The notes beneath the pieces were generated by a model. That model was not told the DNA's origin and did not search any database. It saw only the letters and a list, made by a program, of their open reading frames with translations. Shown here piece by piece: positions 29,186 through 40,957 of a DNA stretch of 64,000 bases (position 1 is its first letter; each line of letters opens with the position of its first letter). Made by a program: the position numbers and the translations under genes. Origin of the DNA: Actinosynnema sp040640215 (GTDB lineage Bacteria; Actinomycetota; Actinomycetes; Mycobacteriales; Pseudonocardiaceae); assembly GCF_040640215.1 (NCBI RefSeq), contig NZ_JBFABG010000006.1:310001-374000 (forward strand), in the 5' to 3' direction.

Positions 29186-29788
29186 GAGGACACCGTGGAA
29201 CCCCTCGACCTGATCGACGCCGGCCAGTGGGAGCGGTGGCTGACCGCCCACGGCGGCGAGTCGGACGGCGTGTGGCTGAAGATCGCGAAGAAGAACTCCG
29301 GCCGGACGTCGGTCACGATCGCCGAGGCGCTGGACGGCGCGCTGTGCCACGGCTGGATCGACGGTCAACGGCGCGCGCTCGACCAGGACCACTACCTGCA
29401 ACGCTACTCACCGCGCCGCGCGGGCGGTTCGTGGTCCCGGGTCAACGTGGCCAAGGCCGAGGCGCTGATCGCGGCGGGCCGGATGGGGGACGGCGGGTGG
29501 GCCGCGATCCGGGCCGCGCAGGAGGACGGGCGGTGGGCGGCGGCGTACGAGTCGCAGGCGACCGCGACCGTGCCGGACGACCTGGCCGAGGCGCTGGAGC
29601 GCGACCCCGCCGCCCGCGAGCGGTTCGCGGTCCTGGACCGCACCCGGCGGTACGGGCTGCTCCTGCGGCTGATGAAGGCCCGGACGCCCCGGGCCAGGTC
29701 CGGGCAGCTCGCCCGGATCGTCGCCGAACTCGCTGCGGCGGACGCGGGGAGCGGCGCGGGACGTGGTCGGGCGCTGCCTCCGGCATGA
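29180..29788 (+). CDS. YdeI/OmpD-associated family protein
   Basis: 202 residues from ATG 29180, with GACGGAGGACACC in the early codons; an in-frame start at 29144 would add the repeat-coded PGTTPGTTPG, which looks spurious. The family pattern is clear: SDGVWLKIAKKNSG, EALDGALCHGWIDGQRR, LQRYSPRRAGGSWSRVNVAKAEALIAAGRM and the C-terminal helices LMKARTPRARSGQLARIV. The function of this family is not firmly known. It is convergent with the subtilase gene at 29895, and the intervening 106 bases show no clear terminator. Confidence 0.87.
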   Translation: MTEDTVEPLDLIDAGQWERWLTAHGGESDGVWLKIAKKNSGRTSVTIAEALDGALCHGWIDGQRRALDQDHYLQRYSPRRAGGSWSRVNVAKAEALIAAGRMGDGGWAAIRAAQEDGRWAAAYESQATATVPDDLAEALERDPAARERFAVLDRTRRYGLLLRLMKARTPRARSGQLARIVAELAAADAGSGAGRGRALPPA

Positions 29789-29894
29789 CCGGGCCGCCGG
29801 AGACGTCCTCCCCGCGCGAACGGCAGCGGGGCGGCGTCCACAACCCGAACGCCGCCCCGCCTCACCCGCACCTGTCAGTTGGCCTTGGGGAGAT

Positions 29895-31478
<1,584 letters not shown>

Positions 31479-31586
31479 GATCTGTTTCCTCCACGAGCGC
31501 AGGGGTGGTGCGATCCGCGGCACGGCAGCCGAGGATCGCCCGATCGAGAGGGAATTACCGGTGGAGAGGAGACGTCCGGTCGCGGA

Positions 31587-33149
31587 TTAGAAGGTGATCG
31601 ACCAGCCGTCGACCGTGCCGGTGTCGTAGGAGTACACGTCCGTCACGCGCAACTTCCACGTGCCGTTCCTGTTCTCCGACCCCGTGTTCACGGTGAACGT
31701 CTCATGGACACCGTTCACCGAACCCACACCACCGGACTTGCGCAACACGAACACAGCACCACTCGGACCCACCAGGTCAACCGCCAGATCACCGGAGTAG
31801 GAGTGGTCGATCTCCACCTTCACCGACGTCGACACCGAACCGACCCCGTCACAACCCACCACCGTCACAGCACTCGACACCGCCGAACCCGCATCCGGAA
31901 TCACCACGTCATCCGCGTTCGACCCGCCCGAGCACGGCGGGTTGGGCACGTCACCACCGAAGTTCGCCGTGTACAACAACTTGTTCGGCGAACCCGAACC
32001 CGGGTTCTTCACCACACCGCTCGTGGCGTTGTCGGTCAGGGCCTTGGCGACCTCGGCCGGGGAGGCCGAGGTCTTGCCCGACAGGTACAGCGCGGCGGCA
32101 CCCGCCACGTGCGGCGTCGCCATGGACGTGCCGCTGATGGAGTTGGTCCCGCCGTTGTGCCACGTCGAGGTGATGCTGGTGCCGGGCGCGAAGATGTCCG
32201 TGCACGAACCGTGGTTGGAGAACGTGGACCGGGTGTCGGAGCTGTCCGTGGCGTTGACCGTGATCGCCTCGGGGGTCCGCGCGGGAGAGGTGGAGCACGC
32301 GTCCTTGTTGTCGTTGCCGGACGCCACGGCGAAGGTGACACCGGCCGCGACGGCCTTCTTGACCGCGTTGTCCACCGAGGAGTCCGCGCCGCCGCCGAGG
32401 CTCATGTTCGCCACCGCCGGCTTGACCGCGTTCTTGGCGACCCAGTCGATGCCGCCGATGACCTGCGACCACTCGCCCTGACCCTGGCAGTCGAGCACCC
32501 GGACGCCGACCAGCTCGACGCCTTTGGCCACGCCGTAGGTGGCGCTGCCGATGGTGCCCGCGACGTGCGTGCCGTGGCCGTTGCAGTCCTGCGCCACCGC
32601 GTCGTTGTCGATGAAGTCGTACCCGTCGACGGCCCGGCCGCCGAAGTCGCCGTGGGTCTTGTGGATGCCGGTGTCCACGACGTACGCCGTGACGTTCGCC
32701 GCGGTGTTGGCGTAGACGTACTTCTTGTCCAGCGGCAGGTTCTTCTGGTCGACCCGGTCCAGGCCCCAGGTGGGGTTGTCCTGCACCCCGGACGCCTTGG
32801 CGATGCCGTCCTGCTCCACGTAGTCCACCACCGGGTCGGCGGCGAGCCGGCGGGCCTGGGCCGCGCTCATCGACACCGAGAAGCCCCGCAGGGCGGCGGT
32901 GTAGGTGAGCTTGAGCTTGCCGCCGTACCTCGCGGCCAGGTCACCGGCCTTGGCCGGGGTCTGCCGCGCCCCGACCGCGCTGTCCTTGAACACGACGATG
33001 TAGGCGTCCGCGACCGTGCCGGGCGCGTCCGCGCCGCGGATCGCGCCCTCGGCGGCGTACCCGTAGCCGTAGCCCACACCTGCCATCAGCGCCGTCGTCG
33101 CCAGACAGGCGGTCACGACCCGTCGCGGGGTCGAGCGATCATGTCGCAT
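31587..33149 (-). CDS. Secreted subtilase (S8) with C-terminal P/Homo B domain, copy 2
   Basis: 520 residues from ATG 33149. Signal peptide about 1-32 (RRVVTACLATTALMAG), propeptide I9-like (YIVVFKDSAV, AARYGGKLKLTYTAALRGF), S8 domain with Asp in YVVDTGI, His in NGHGTHVAGT and Ser in SGTSMATPHVAGAAAL, then the P-domain. The catalytic domain is of the proteinase K/thermitase-like aqualysin type and has clearly diverged from copy 1, while the tail is nearly the same. It is the first gene of the pair, and the divergent gap to the Ppx gene holds the CGTA-N4-TACG module at 33241-33280. Confidence 0.94.
   Translation of the reverse strand: MRHDRSTPRRVVTACLATTALMAGVGYGYGYAAEGAIRGADAPGTVADAYIVVFKDSAVGARQTPAKAGDLAARYGGKLKLTYTAALRGFSVSMSAAQARRLAADPVVDYVEQDGIAKASGVQDNPTWGLDRVDQKNLPLDKKYVYANTAANVTAYVVDTGIHKTHGDFGGRAVDGYDFIDNDAVAQDCNGHGTHVAGTIGSATYGVAKGVELVGVRVLDCQGQGEWSQVIGGIDWVAKNAVKPAVANMSLGGGADSSVDNAVKKAVAAGVTFAVASGNDNKDACSTSPARTPEAITVNATDSSDTRSTFSNHGSCTDIFAPGTSITSTWHNGGTNSISGTSMATPHVAGAAALYLSGKTSASPAEVAKALTDNATSGVVKNPGSGSPNKLLYTANFGGDVPNPPCSGGSNADDVVIPDAGSAVSSAVTVVGCDGVGSVSTSVKVEIDHSYSGDLAVDLVGPSGAVFVLRKSGGVGSVNGVHETFTVNTGSENRNGTWKLRVTDVYSYDTGTVDGWSITF
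31618..32021 (-). repeat. P-domain cassette, copy 2 of a 404-bp near-identical pair
   Basis: Partner of 29926-30329. The identity ends abruptly near the codons after SGVVKNPG, where the two catalytic domains begin to differ, which marks a sharp conversion or duplication border. Confidence 0.9.
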
Positions 33150-33240
33150 GGGGTGTTCTCCCGTTCCACTCGGCCGCCATGCAGGGGTCGGTGACGACTG
33201 ACGGCCATGTGATTTCCACCTTCGGGCGGCGCGCGACCAC

Positions 33241-33280
33241 GAACAACCCGGGTAGTACTACGTAGGGCTACGCAAACTAA
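33241..33280 (-). promoter_or_regulatory. Promoter/operator module upstream of the subtilase pair
   Basis: GAACAA, 14 bases, CGTA-GGGC-TACG, 3 bases, ACTAA on the plus strand, with an extra TAGTACTA just before. The order and 14-base spacing equal those at 27108-27146. It sits 92-131 bases before the subtilase start and 68-107 bases before the divergent Ppx/GppA gene, so it could serve either. Confidence 0.55.
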
Positions 33281-33347
33281 ACGTGGTTTCACCCGATGTC
33301 ACCGTGGGAACCCCGGGGCTTCGAAGAGTGGGCGGTGGCGGGAACGG

Positions 33348-34262
33348 ATGTCCGGAGGACCAGGTCAGGTCGGCGTGCTCGACGTCGGCTGCTTCAGCGC
33401 GCACCTCGTCGTGGTCCAAGACCCGACGTTGCGCCCCGTGCTGTCCCACAAGACCCGTCTGCGACTCGACCTCAGTCTGGACCGGAACGCCGGAGTTCGC
33501 AGATCCGGCGTGGACCAGGTGGTCGCGGCGGTCCGTGAGGCGCGCCACGTCGCCGAGCGCGCGGGGGTGGGCGCGGTGCTGCCCTGGGCCACCTCCGTGC
33601 TGCGCGACGCGCCCAACGCCGCCGAGGTGTTCGCCGAGGTGGAAAGCCGGACCGGGGTCGCGCTGCGGTCCCTGACCGGCGTCGAGGAGGCCCGGCTGGC
33701 CTATCTCGCGGCGCGCCGCTGGTTCGGCGTGGACACCGGTCCGATGGTCGTGCTCGACATCGGCGGCGGCACGGTCGAGGTGGCCGCCGGGTCCACCGGG
33801 GGACCTGTCCTGGCCGCCTCGCTGCCCTACGGCGCGCGCACCCTGTCCCGGTCCCCGGTCGACCCGATCGAGCTGCGCTCGTCGGTCCTGCACGGCATCG
33901 ACGGCATGGGCGACCTCCGCGACCACTTCGCGGTCGGCTGCTCGAAGGTGTTCCAGCAACTGGCCCGGCTGTCCGGCGCGCGACCGCAGCGCGACGGCCC
34001 GGACGTGCGCAGGTCGCTGCGCATCGAGGACCTGCGGCGGTGGTCCGGCCGGCTGGCCGCGATGTCGGAGCGGCAACGCGCGCGCCTGCCGGGCATCTCC
34101 CCCCACCGGGCGGGGCAGAGCGCGGCGGGCGCGGTCGTGGCCGAGGCGCTGATGACGGCCGCCGGGCACGACGAGGTGGCCATCTGCCCGTGGTCGACGC
34201 GGGAAGGCCTGCTTCTCACCCTGACCGGGGCGGGCGACGACGAGATCTGCCGGGTGGCGTGA
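33348..34262 (+). CDS. Exopolyphosphatase/guanosine pentaphosphatase family protein (Ppx/GppA)
   Basis: 304 residues from ATG 33348. ASKHA-fold phosphatase: VGVLDVGCFSAHLVV (phosphate-1 loop; the usual Asp/Gly/Ser pattern is partly changed to DVGCFS), GVEEARLAYLA, the phosphate-2 loop VVLDIGGGTVEVA, and RLPGISPHRAGQSAAGA at the end of the core. Members hydrolyse polyphosphate or pppGpp. The replacement of the canonical DxGSNS-type loop by DVGCFSAH may change activity. It is followed after 12 bases by a STAS gene, a pairing that suggests stringent-response or stress signalling. Confidence 0.88.
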   Translation: MSGGPGQVGVLDVGCFSAHLVVVQDPTLRPVLSHKTRLRLDLSLDRNAGVRRSGVDQVVAAVREARHVAERAGVGAVLPWATSVLRDAPNAAEVFAEVESRTGVALRSLTGVEEARLAYLAARRWFGVDTGPMVVLDIGGGTVEVAAGSTGGPVLAASLPYGARTLSRSPVDPIELRSSVLHGIDGMGDLRDHFAVGCSKVFQQLARLSGARPQRDGPDVRRSLRIEDLRRWSGRLAAMSERQRARLPGISPHRAGQSAAGAVVAEALMTAAGHDEVAICPWSTREGLLLTLTGAGDDEICRVA

Positions 34263-34274
34263 GGGGACCAGGGA

Positions 34275-34652
34275 ATGCTGGCGTTGTCGGTCGAAGCCCA
34301 CCGGACGGGGTGCGCGGTGGTCGTCGCGACCGGGGAGCTGGACCTGGCGGGGGCCCGCCGGGTGCTGGACAAACTGGACCGCCTGGTGACCGAGGGTCGG
34401 GACCGGATCGTGCTGGACATGTCCGGGGTCGCGTTCTGCGGCGCGCAGGCGATGAGCGCGCTGGTCCGGACGCGCGCGCGGGCGCAGCGGGCCGGTGGCT
34501 GGCTGCGCCTGGCGGCCGTGCCGCCGCACGTGCGGCGGGTGTTCGGCAAGATGGACCTCGACCGGTTGTTCCCGCACTTCCCGGACGTGGCGGCAGCGGC
34601 GGCGGGCCGGGCGATCCCGGACCAGCGCTCGAACTCCGCGCGGCCCCGGTGA
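34275..34652 (+). CDS. STAS-domain protein lacking the phospho-acceptor residue
   Basis: 125 residues. STAS pattern GELDLAGARRVLDKLDRLV and RIVLDMSGVAFCGAQAMSALVRTR. Where partner-switching antagonists have DS(S/T)G, this protein has GAQA, so neither Ser nor Thr is available. It may be a locked, always-active antagonist or may bind something other than an RsbW kinase. It lies 12 bases after the Ppx/GppA gene and is probably co-transcribed. Confidence 0.85.
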   Translation: MLALSVEAHRTGCAVVVATGELDLAGARRVLDKLDRLVTEGRDRIVLDMSGVAFCGAQAMSALVRTRARAQRAGGWLRLAAVPPHVRRVFGKMDLDRLFPHFPDVAAAAAGRAIPDQRSNSARPR

Positions 34653-34716
34653 CCCGCGCCACCGCCGGTCGGCAACCGGGTTGAGCCGCACCGGTCCGCC
34701 GGCCGATCATCCCGGC

Positions 34717-35223
34717 GTGGACATCCGACCCGCCCGCCCCGACGAGTTCCCCCTCCTCCAGCGCATCGAGGACGCCTCCGGAGCGCCGTTCCGCGATTTC
34801 GGGATGCCCGAGATCGCGGACGACGACCACCTGCCGCTCGACGAGCTGGCCCGTTCGCACGTGTGGGTGGCCGCCGATCCCGGTCCGGTGGCCTGGATCG
34901 CCGTCGTGGAGCTCGACGGGCACGCGCACGTCGAGCAGGTCAGCGTGCACCCCGACCACGCCCGGCGCGGCATCGGCGCGCGGCTGCTGGACCACGTGCA
35001 GGAGTGGGCGGCGGGTCGCGGCCTGGCGGGGCTGACGCTCACCACGTTCCGGGACATCCCGTGGAACGCCCCCTACTACGAGCGCCTCGGTTTCCGGGAG
35101 GTCGCCGAGCTCTCACCCGCCTTGGCGGCGGTCGTCGCGGAGGAGGCGCGGCGCGGATTGGACCCCGTCAAACGTGTGTGCCTGCACCGGAGGATCGATA
35201 ACGGTGTTCGCAAGCGATACTGA
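34717..35223 (+). CDS. GNAT family N-acetyltransferase
   Basis: 168 residues from GTG 34717. Classic GNAT motifs: IRPARPDEFPLLQRIE, the beta-4 strand VEQVSVHPDHARRGIGARLLDHV with the acetyl-CoA pyrophosphate loop RRGIGA, and the C-terminal APYYERLGFREV. The acceptor is not known. It stands alone between the STAS gene and the MEDS kinase gene. Confidence 0.92.
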   Translation: MDIRPARPDEFPLLQRIEDASGAPFRDFGMPEIADDDHLPLDELARSHVWVAADPGPVAWIAVVELDGHAHVEQVSVHPDHARRGIGARLLDHVQEWAAGRGLAGLTLTTFRDIPWNAPYYERLGFREVAELSPALAAVVAEEARRGLDPVKRVCLHRRIDNGVRKRY

Positions 35224-35265
35224 ACGGGTAGACCTCCCTCAGACGACCGTTCGGAGGCTCCCCCA

Positions 35266-36186
35266 GTGGTCGATTTCGTGCACGAGGCACTGCTCTACCG
35301 CGACGCGGACGAGTACGTCGCCGGTACCGCGCCATTCGTGCTGGACGGCTTGTCCGCCGGCGAGCCGGTGCTGGTGGTGGTGCCCCAGCCGAACGTCGAC
35401 CTGCTCCGCCGCGCGCTGGGCGCGCGGGCGGACCACGTGGAGTTCCTGGACATGGCGCGGGCCGGCCGCAACCCGGGTCGGATCATCCCCGGCGTGCTGG
35501 CCACGTTCACCGACGGCGGGCGCGGCGGCCGGGTGCGGATCGTGGGCGAACCGGTGTGGGCCGGGCGGACGGACCTGGAGTACCCCGCCTGCGTGCAGCA
35601 CGAGGCGCTGGTCAACACCGCGTTCGAGGACCGGCCCGCCTGGATGCTGTGCCCGTACGACGTCGACGCGCTCGACCCCTCTGCGCTGCACGACGCCGAG
35701 ACGACCCACCCGGTGGTGGTCGAGGGCACCCGGCGGCGGTCCAGCACCGGTTACCGGGACCCGTTCCTGGTCGTCGAGGAGTTCAACCGCCCGCTGCCGC
35801 CCCCACCGCCGGACGCGCTGGAGCGGCGCTTCGACGTGGACCGCCTGACCGAGACCCGGCACGCGGTGGCCGCGTTCGCGCGCGACGCCCACCTGCCCGA
35901 GGAGCGGGTGGAAGACCTGGTGCTCGCGGTGAACGAGCTCGCGACCAACAGCGTCGTGCACGCCGACGGGCACGGCGTCGTGCTGCTGTGGCGGGAGGGC
36001 CCGACCGCGGTGTGCGAGGTGCGCGACCAGGGCCGGCTGGTGAACCCGATGGTCGGCCGGCGGCACCCCGGGCCGTCCGCGCACGGCGGGTACGGGGTGA
36101 TGCTGGTGAACCTGCTGTGCGACCTGGTCCGGGTGCACACCAGGGAGGACGGCACCGCGATCCGGGTCTACCTCGACCCCCGCTGA
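35266..36186 (+). CDS. Anti-sigma-type ATP-binding protein with N-terminal MEDS sensor domain
   Basis: 306 residues from GTG 35266. The N-terminal half (about 1-165) has the MEDS pattern: HEALLYRDADEYVAGTAPFVLDGLSAGEPVLVV, RVRIVGEPVWAGRT, EALVNTAF and LCPYDVDAL. The C-terminal GHKL domain has ETRHAVAAFA, VLAVNELATNSVVHA (N-box), VRDQGRL and GGYGVMLVN. MEDS domains are thought to sense methanogen/methylotroph-type or redox cues and are often fused to RsbW-like kinases in actinomycetes. The output would be control of a STAS protein or sigma factor. Confidence 0.92.
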   Translation: MVDFVHEALLYRDADEYVAGTAPFVLDGLSAGEPVLVVVPQPNVDLLRRALGARADHVEFLDMARAGRNPGRIIPGVLATFTDGGRGGRVRIVGEPVWAGRTDLEYPACVQHEALVNTAFEDRPAWMLCPYDVDALDPSALHDAETTHPVVVEGTRRRSSTGYRDPFLVVEEFNRPLPPPPPDALERRFDVDRLTETRHAVAAFARDAHLPEERVEDLVLAVNELATNSVVHADGHGVVLLWREGPTAVCEVRDQGRLVNPMVGRRHPGPSAHGGYGVMLVNLLCDLVRVHTREDGTAIRVYLDPR

Positions 36187-36267
36187 CCACGCGCGGCGCG
36201 GGCAGGTCGTGCCCCCTCCCCCACCGGACCGCCACCTCGTGCCGCCGGGCCCGGCAGAATCGACCGG

Positions 36268-36990
36268 GTGACCACTGCCCTCCTGCTCGCGCACGGTGCC
36301 GGCGGCACCGTGCGGGCGAACTTCTCCTCGGTGATCCCGGTGCTGTCCCGCACCCGCCCGGTGTACTCGGTGGACTTCCCCGGCTCGGGCGACACCCCGC
36401 GCGCCGACGGCCCGCTGGAACTCGACGACCTGGCCGACCGGCTGGTCGCGGCGGCGGGCGAGGAGCGGTTCGCGGTCCTCGGCTACTCGCTGGGCTGCGC
36501 GGTCGCGGTGCGGGCGGCGCTGCGGTACCCCGACCGCGTGACCGGGCTGGTGCTGACCGCCGGCTTCGCCCGGATCGACGACGAGACCCGCGCCCGCACC
36601 GACCGGTGGCGGCGGCTGCTCGCGGCGGGCGACCGGGTGGAGCTGGCCCGGTTCGTCGTGTCGGTGGTGCTCGGCGAGCCGTTCCACCGGTCGATGTCCG
36701 CCGCGCAGGCCGAGGGCTTCCTGGAGATCGTCGCGCTGACCACGCCGGTCGGCGTGGACGAGCAGGTGGACCTGGTGCAGCGGGTGGACCTGACCGCCGA
36801 GCTGGCCGACGTGCGGGTGCCGACCCTGGTGATCGGCACCAAGCACGACCGGCTGATCACGCCGGCCTGCACGCGGGCGCTGGCCGACGGCATCCCCGGC
36901 GCGCGCTGGGCGGAGCTGGACAGCGGTCACGCGCCCGCCCTGGAGGCACCGGCCGAGTGGGTCCGCCTGATCACCGCGTTCCTGGCCTGA
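36268..36990 (+). CDS. Alpha/beta hydrolase
   Basis: 240 residues from GTG 36268. Oxyanion motif HGAGGT, nucleophile elbow GYSLGCAVA, acid in IGTKHDRLITP and catalytic His in LDSGHAPALE. The substrate cannot be told; the family covers esterases, lactonases and C-C hydrolases. It is transcribed alone. Confidence 0.9.
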   Translation: MTTALLLAHGAGGTVRANFSSVIPVLSRTRPVYSVDFPGSGDTPRADGPLELDDLADRLVAAAGEERFAVLGYSLGCAVAVRAALRYPDRVTGLVLTAGFARIDDETRARTDRWRRLLAAGDRVELARFVVSVVLGEPFHRSMSAAQAEGFLEIVALTTPVGVDEQVDLVQRVDLTAELADVRVPTLVIGTKHDRLITPACTRALADGIPGARWAELDSGHAPALEAPAEWVRLITAFLA

Positions 36991-37103
36991 CAGCCGGCCC
37001 GCCGCGAGCGGTCGTGCCTGGTGGGACGGCGTCGGACCCCCGGTCGGGGTGGTCCCGGGACGGGTGCGGTTTGCGGCTGGTCCGCTCGGGCTAACCACTG
37101 CCC

Positions 37104-37751
37104 GTGACCAATGCGCTGGTGCTCGACGTGGACGGAACCCTGGTCGACACGAACTACCACCACGCGGTGGCGTGGTTCCGGGCGTTCCGGGAGTTCGACC
37201 TGACGGTGCCGGTGTGGCGGCTCCACCGCGCCATCGGCATGGGCGGCGACAAGCTGGTCGCGGCCGTCGCCGGGCAGCACGTCGAGGACACCCGCGGGGA
37301 CGACATCCGCCAGGCGTGGGAGGACGCTTTCGACCCCATGCTGCACGAGGTGCGCCCGCTGGAGGGCGCGCACCGGCTGGTGACCGCCGCCGTGGAGGCG
37401 GGTTTCGCGGTGGTGCTGGCCAGTTCGGGCAAGCGCCGGCACGTGGACCACTACGTGGAGCTGCTGGAGGTCGACGGGATCGAGTCGACGTCCTCGGAGG
37501 ACGTGGACGAGAGCAAGCCCGCGCCGGACCTCATCGAGGTCGCGCTGAGCCGGGTGGCCCCGGACGCGCGCGCGGTGGTCGTCGGCGACTCCGTGTGGGA
37601 CTGCCAGGCCGCGCGGCGGGCCGGGCGACCGGTGGTGGCGGTGCGGACCGGCGGGTTCGGCGAAGCCGAGCTGCGCGAGCACGGGGCGTCCTCCGTGTAC
37701 GAGGAACTCGACCTGGTGCGGGCGGACCTGCCCGACCTGCCCCTGGCCTGA
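37104..37751 (+). CDS. HAD-superfamily hydrolase, phosphoglycolate phosphatase-like
   Basis: 215 residues from GTG 37104. HAD motif I DVDGTLVDT, motif II LASSGK, motif III Lys in ESKPAPD and motif IV VGDSVWDCQAA. The cap is a small helical C1 cap with GMGGDKLV. The normal activity is removal of phosphate from small metabolites. The next gene starts ten bases after the stop with GAGGAGGGC as its ribosome site, so they form an operon. Confidence 0.93.
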   Translation: MTNALVLDVDGTLVDTNYHHAVAWFRAFREFDLTVPVWRLHRAIGMGGDKLVAAVAGQHVEDTRGDDIRQAWEDAFDPMLHEVRPLEGAHRLVTAAVEAGFAVVLASSGKRRHVDHYVELLEVDGIESTSSEDVDESKPAPDLIEVALSRVAPDARAVVVGDSVWDCQAARRAGRPVVAVRTGGFGEAELREHGASSVYEELDLVRADLPDLPLA

Positions 37752-37761
37752 GGAGGGCACC

Positions 37762-38718
37762 GTGCGGATCGGCTACACCCTGATGAGCGAGCAGGCCGGC
37801 CCCCGGGAGCTGGTGCGGCACGCCGGGCTCGCCGAGCGGGCCGGCTTCGACTTCGAGGTGGTCAGCGACCACTACTCGCCCTGGCTGGCGGAGCAGGGGC
37901 ACTCGCCGTACGCGTGGAGCGTGCTCGGCGCGGTCACCCAGGCCACCGAGCGGGTCGGGCTGATGACCTACGTGACGTGCCCGACCTTCCGGTACCACCC
38001 GGCCGTCGTCGCGCAGAAGGCCGCCACCGTGCAGTTGCTCAGCGACGGCCGGTTCACCCTCGGCCTGGGCGCGGGCGAGAACCTCAACGAGCACGTCGCC
38101 GGGCAGGGGTGGCCGGCGGTGAACGTGCGGCACGAGATGCTGCGGGAGGCCGTGGAGATCATCTCGCTGCTGTTCGACGGCGGGTACGTGAACTACCCGG
38201 GCCGGCACTTCCGGGTGGACTCGGCGAAGCTGTGGGACCTGCCCGAGCAGCGGGTGCCGATCGCCGTGGCGGTGTCCGGCGGCCAGTCGGTGCGCACGTT
38301 CGCGCCGCTGGCCGACGTGATGGTGGCGGTCGAGCCGGACGCGGACCTGTCCCGGGAGTGGGACGTGTTCCAGGGCGGGCAGTCGCGCAAGGTGGGCCAG
38401 CTCCCGATCTGCTGGGACCCGGACCGGAACAAGGCGATCGCGCGGGCGCACGAGCAGTTCCGCTGGTTCGCGGGCGGGTGGAAGGTCAACGCCGAGCTGC
38501 CCGGCCCGGCCGGTTTCGCCGGGGCCACGCAGTTCGTGCGGCCGGAGGACGTGGCCGGGAGCATCCCGTGCGGGCCGGACGTCGGCCCGGTGGTCGAGGC
38601 GGCGCGCGGGTTCGCCGAGGCCGGGTTCACCGACCTCGCCCTGGTCCAGATCGGCGGCGCGCACCAGGAGGGGTTCCTGGACTTCGCGCGGGACGAGCTG
38701 CTGCCCGCCCTGCGCTGA
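37762..38718 (+). CDS. LLM-class F420-dependent oxidoreductase
   Basis: 318 residues. Luciferase-like TIM barrel with IGYTLMSEQAGP, SDHYSPWLAEQGHSPYAWSVLGA, TCPTFRYHPAVVAQKAATVQLLSDGRFTLGLGAGENLNEH. This pattern is that of F420-dependent glucose-6-phosphate dehydrogenase-like enzymes. The true substrate is unknown. It is co-transcribed with the HAD phosphatase and convergent with the protein kinase gene, only seven bases away. Confidence 0.92.
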   Translation: MRIGYTLMSEQAGPRELVRHAGLAERAGFDFEVVSDHYSPWLAEQGHSPYAWSVLGAVTQATERVGLMTYVTCPTFRYHPAVVAQKAATVQLLSDGRFTLGLGAGENLNEHVAGQGWPAVNVRHEMLREAVEIISLLFDGGYVNYPGRHFRVDSAKLWDLPEQRVPIAVAVSGGQSVRTFAPLADVMVAVEPDADLSREWDVFQGGQSRKVGQLPICWDPDRNKAIARAHEQFRWFAGGWKVNAELPGPAGFAGATQFVRPEDVAGSIPCGPDVGPVVEAARGFAEAGFTDLALVQIGGAHQEGFLDFARDELLPALR

Positions 38719-38725
38719 CGACCGC

Positions 38726-40075
<1,350 letters not shown>

Positions 40076-40265
40076 CCGGCCGACCTCCACTGCGCTGACC
40101 GAGCCATCCGTGCGCCGGAAACTACCGTCACGCTCCGCAGCGGGCTACCCCGTTCGCCGTTTCGAGTCCATCTCCCGGCAACGTTCCGGTCACGGACCGC
40201 CACGTGTCCCGGTCGCGCGACGACCGCGCTGTTCGGGTTCGCGCGACACCGGGTACTCCCCCGCC

Positions 40266-40409
40266 ATGACCGGACACGAGCCGACGCTCGACGAGTTCAT
40301 CGACGACCCCGACGCCAAGCTGGACGCGCTGGGCGAGGTCGACGGGACCAGGGAAGCCCAGGACCCGGACGCCGACCAGGACGAGGAGTACCGCCACGAC
40401 GAGACGTGA
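40266..40409 (+). CDS. Small acidic hypothetical protein
   Basis: 47 residues from ATG 40266, very rich in Asp and Glu (for example DEFIDDPDAKLDALGE and DADQDEEY). No family is recognised. Support for a real gene comes from consistent GC3 bias and from a hairpin terminator that begins at its stop codon. It is divergent from the protein kinase gene. Confidence 0.55.
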   Translation: MTGHEPTLDEFIDDPDAKLDALGEVDGTREAQDPDADQDEEYRHDET

Positions 40410-40437
40410 CCGCCGGTCCGCGCGCGGTCCGGCGGTC
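40408..40437. terminator. Hairpin terminator between the small acidic gene and the CxC protein gene
   Basis: Arms 40408-40422 and 40423-40437 (GACCGCCGGTCCGCG and CGCGGTCCGGCGGTC) pair over 15 bases with one mismatch; the inner bases would form the loop. It overlaps the stop codon at 40407-40409 and lies before the convergent gene end at 40447. Confidence 0.6.
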
Positions 40438-40446
40438 GCGCCGGGG

Positions 40447-40947
40447 TCACGGTGCCGACGTGGCTCCGGACGTCGTCGGCCACACCGAGGTGGAGGAGGT
40501 GGGGGGTAGCGGCAGCGAGGTGTTCGGCGGGCCGCCCGACGCGAGCCGGGTACCGCTGCACAGGTGGGTGCCCAGGGTCGCGTAAGTGGCGTTGTGCGCG
40601 AACACCAGGTATTCGACGCCCCTGGTCAACCGGATGCCGCACATCGCGCCGTTGGTCGCGGTGAACACGTCGACGCGGCGCGGCAGGTCGCCCTGCTTGT
40701 ACTCCTTGGTCACCCGCAACGTGTAGCGGTACTGGTCGTCGTTGGGCGTGTCCGGCTTGTTGGGCTCCAGCTTCTGGCTGAGCACGACGCCGGTGAACAC
40801 CTGACTGGCTCTCGCGTAGCGCGTGGCTTCGGTGTCACCGGGCATGCAACTGCACGCGTTGGCCGTCCCGGTGAACGCCACGGTCAACAGCCCCGCGGCC
40901 ATGGTCGCCGCGGCTGCGGCGTGGGCCAGGAAACGCAAGCGGGTCAC
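40447..40947 (-). CDS. Secreted TIMP/NTR-like protein with N-terminal CxC, copy 1
   Basis: 166 residues. Signal peptide about 1-31 ending TGTANA, after which the mature protein begins CSCMPGD. A mature N-terminal CxC followed by a beta-rich domain with two further Cys (AMCGIRL and HLCSGT) is the plan of the netrin-like/TIMP fold: YRYTLRVTKEYKQGDLP, then RVDVFTATNGAMCGIRLTRGVEYLVFA. The tail is Pro/Ser/Thr-rich. It may bind metals or proteases, but this is inference. It lies 10 bases after a paralogue and is likely co-transcribed with it. Confidence 0.85.
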   Translation of the reverse strand: MTRLRFLAHAAAAATMAAGLLTVAFTGTANACSCMPGDTEATRYARASQVFTGVVLSQKLEPNKPDTPNDDQYRYTLRVTKEYKQGDLPRRVDVFTATNGAMCGIRLTRGVEYLVFAHNATYATLGTHLCSGTRLASGGPPNTSLPLPPTSSTSVWPTTSGATSAP

Positions 40948-40957
40948 AGGACGCTCC

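Noticed and set aside
40266..40409. Small acidic protein considered as an FxSxx-COOH precursor or Pup-like tag
   Set aside because: It ends in HDET, not FxSxx, and lacks the Pup GG(E/Q) end.
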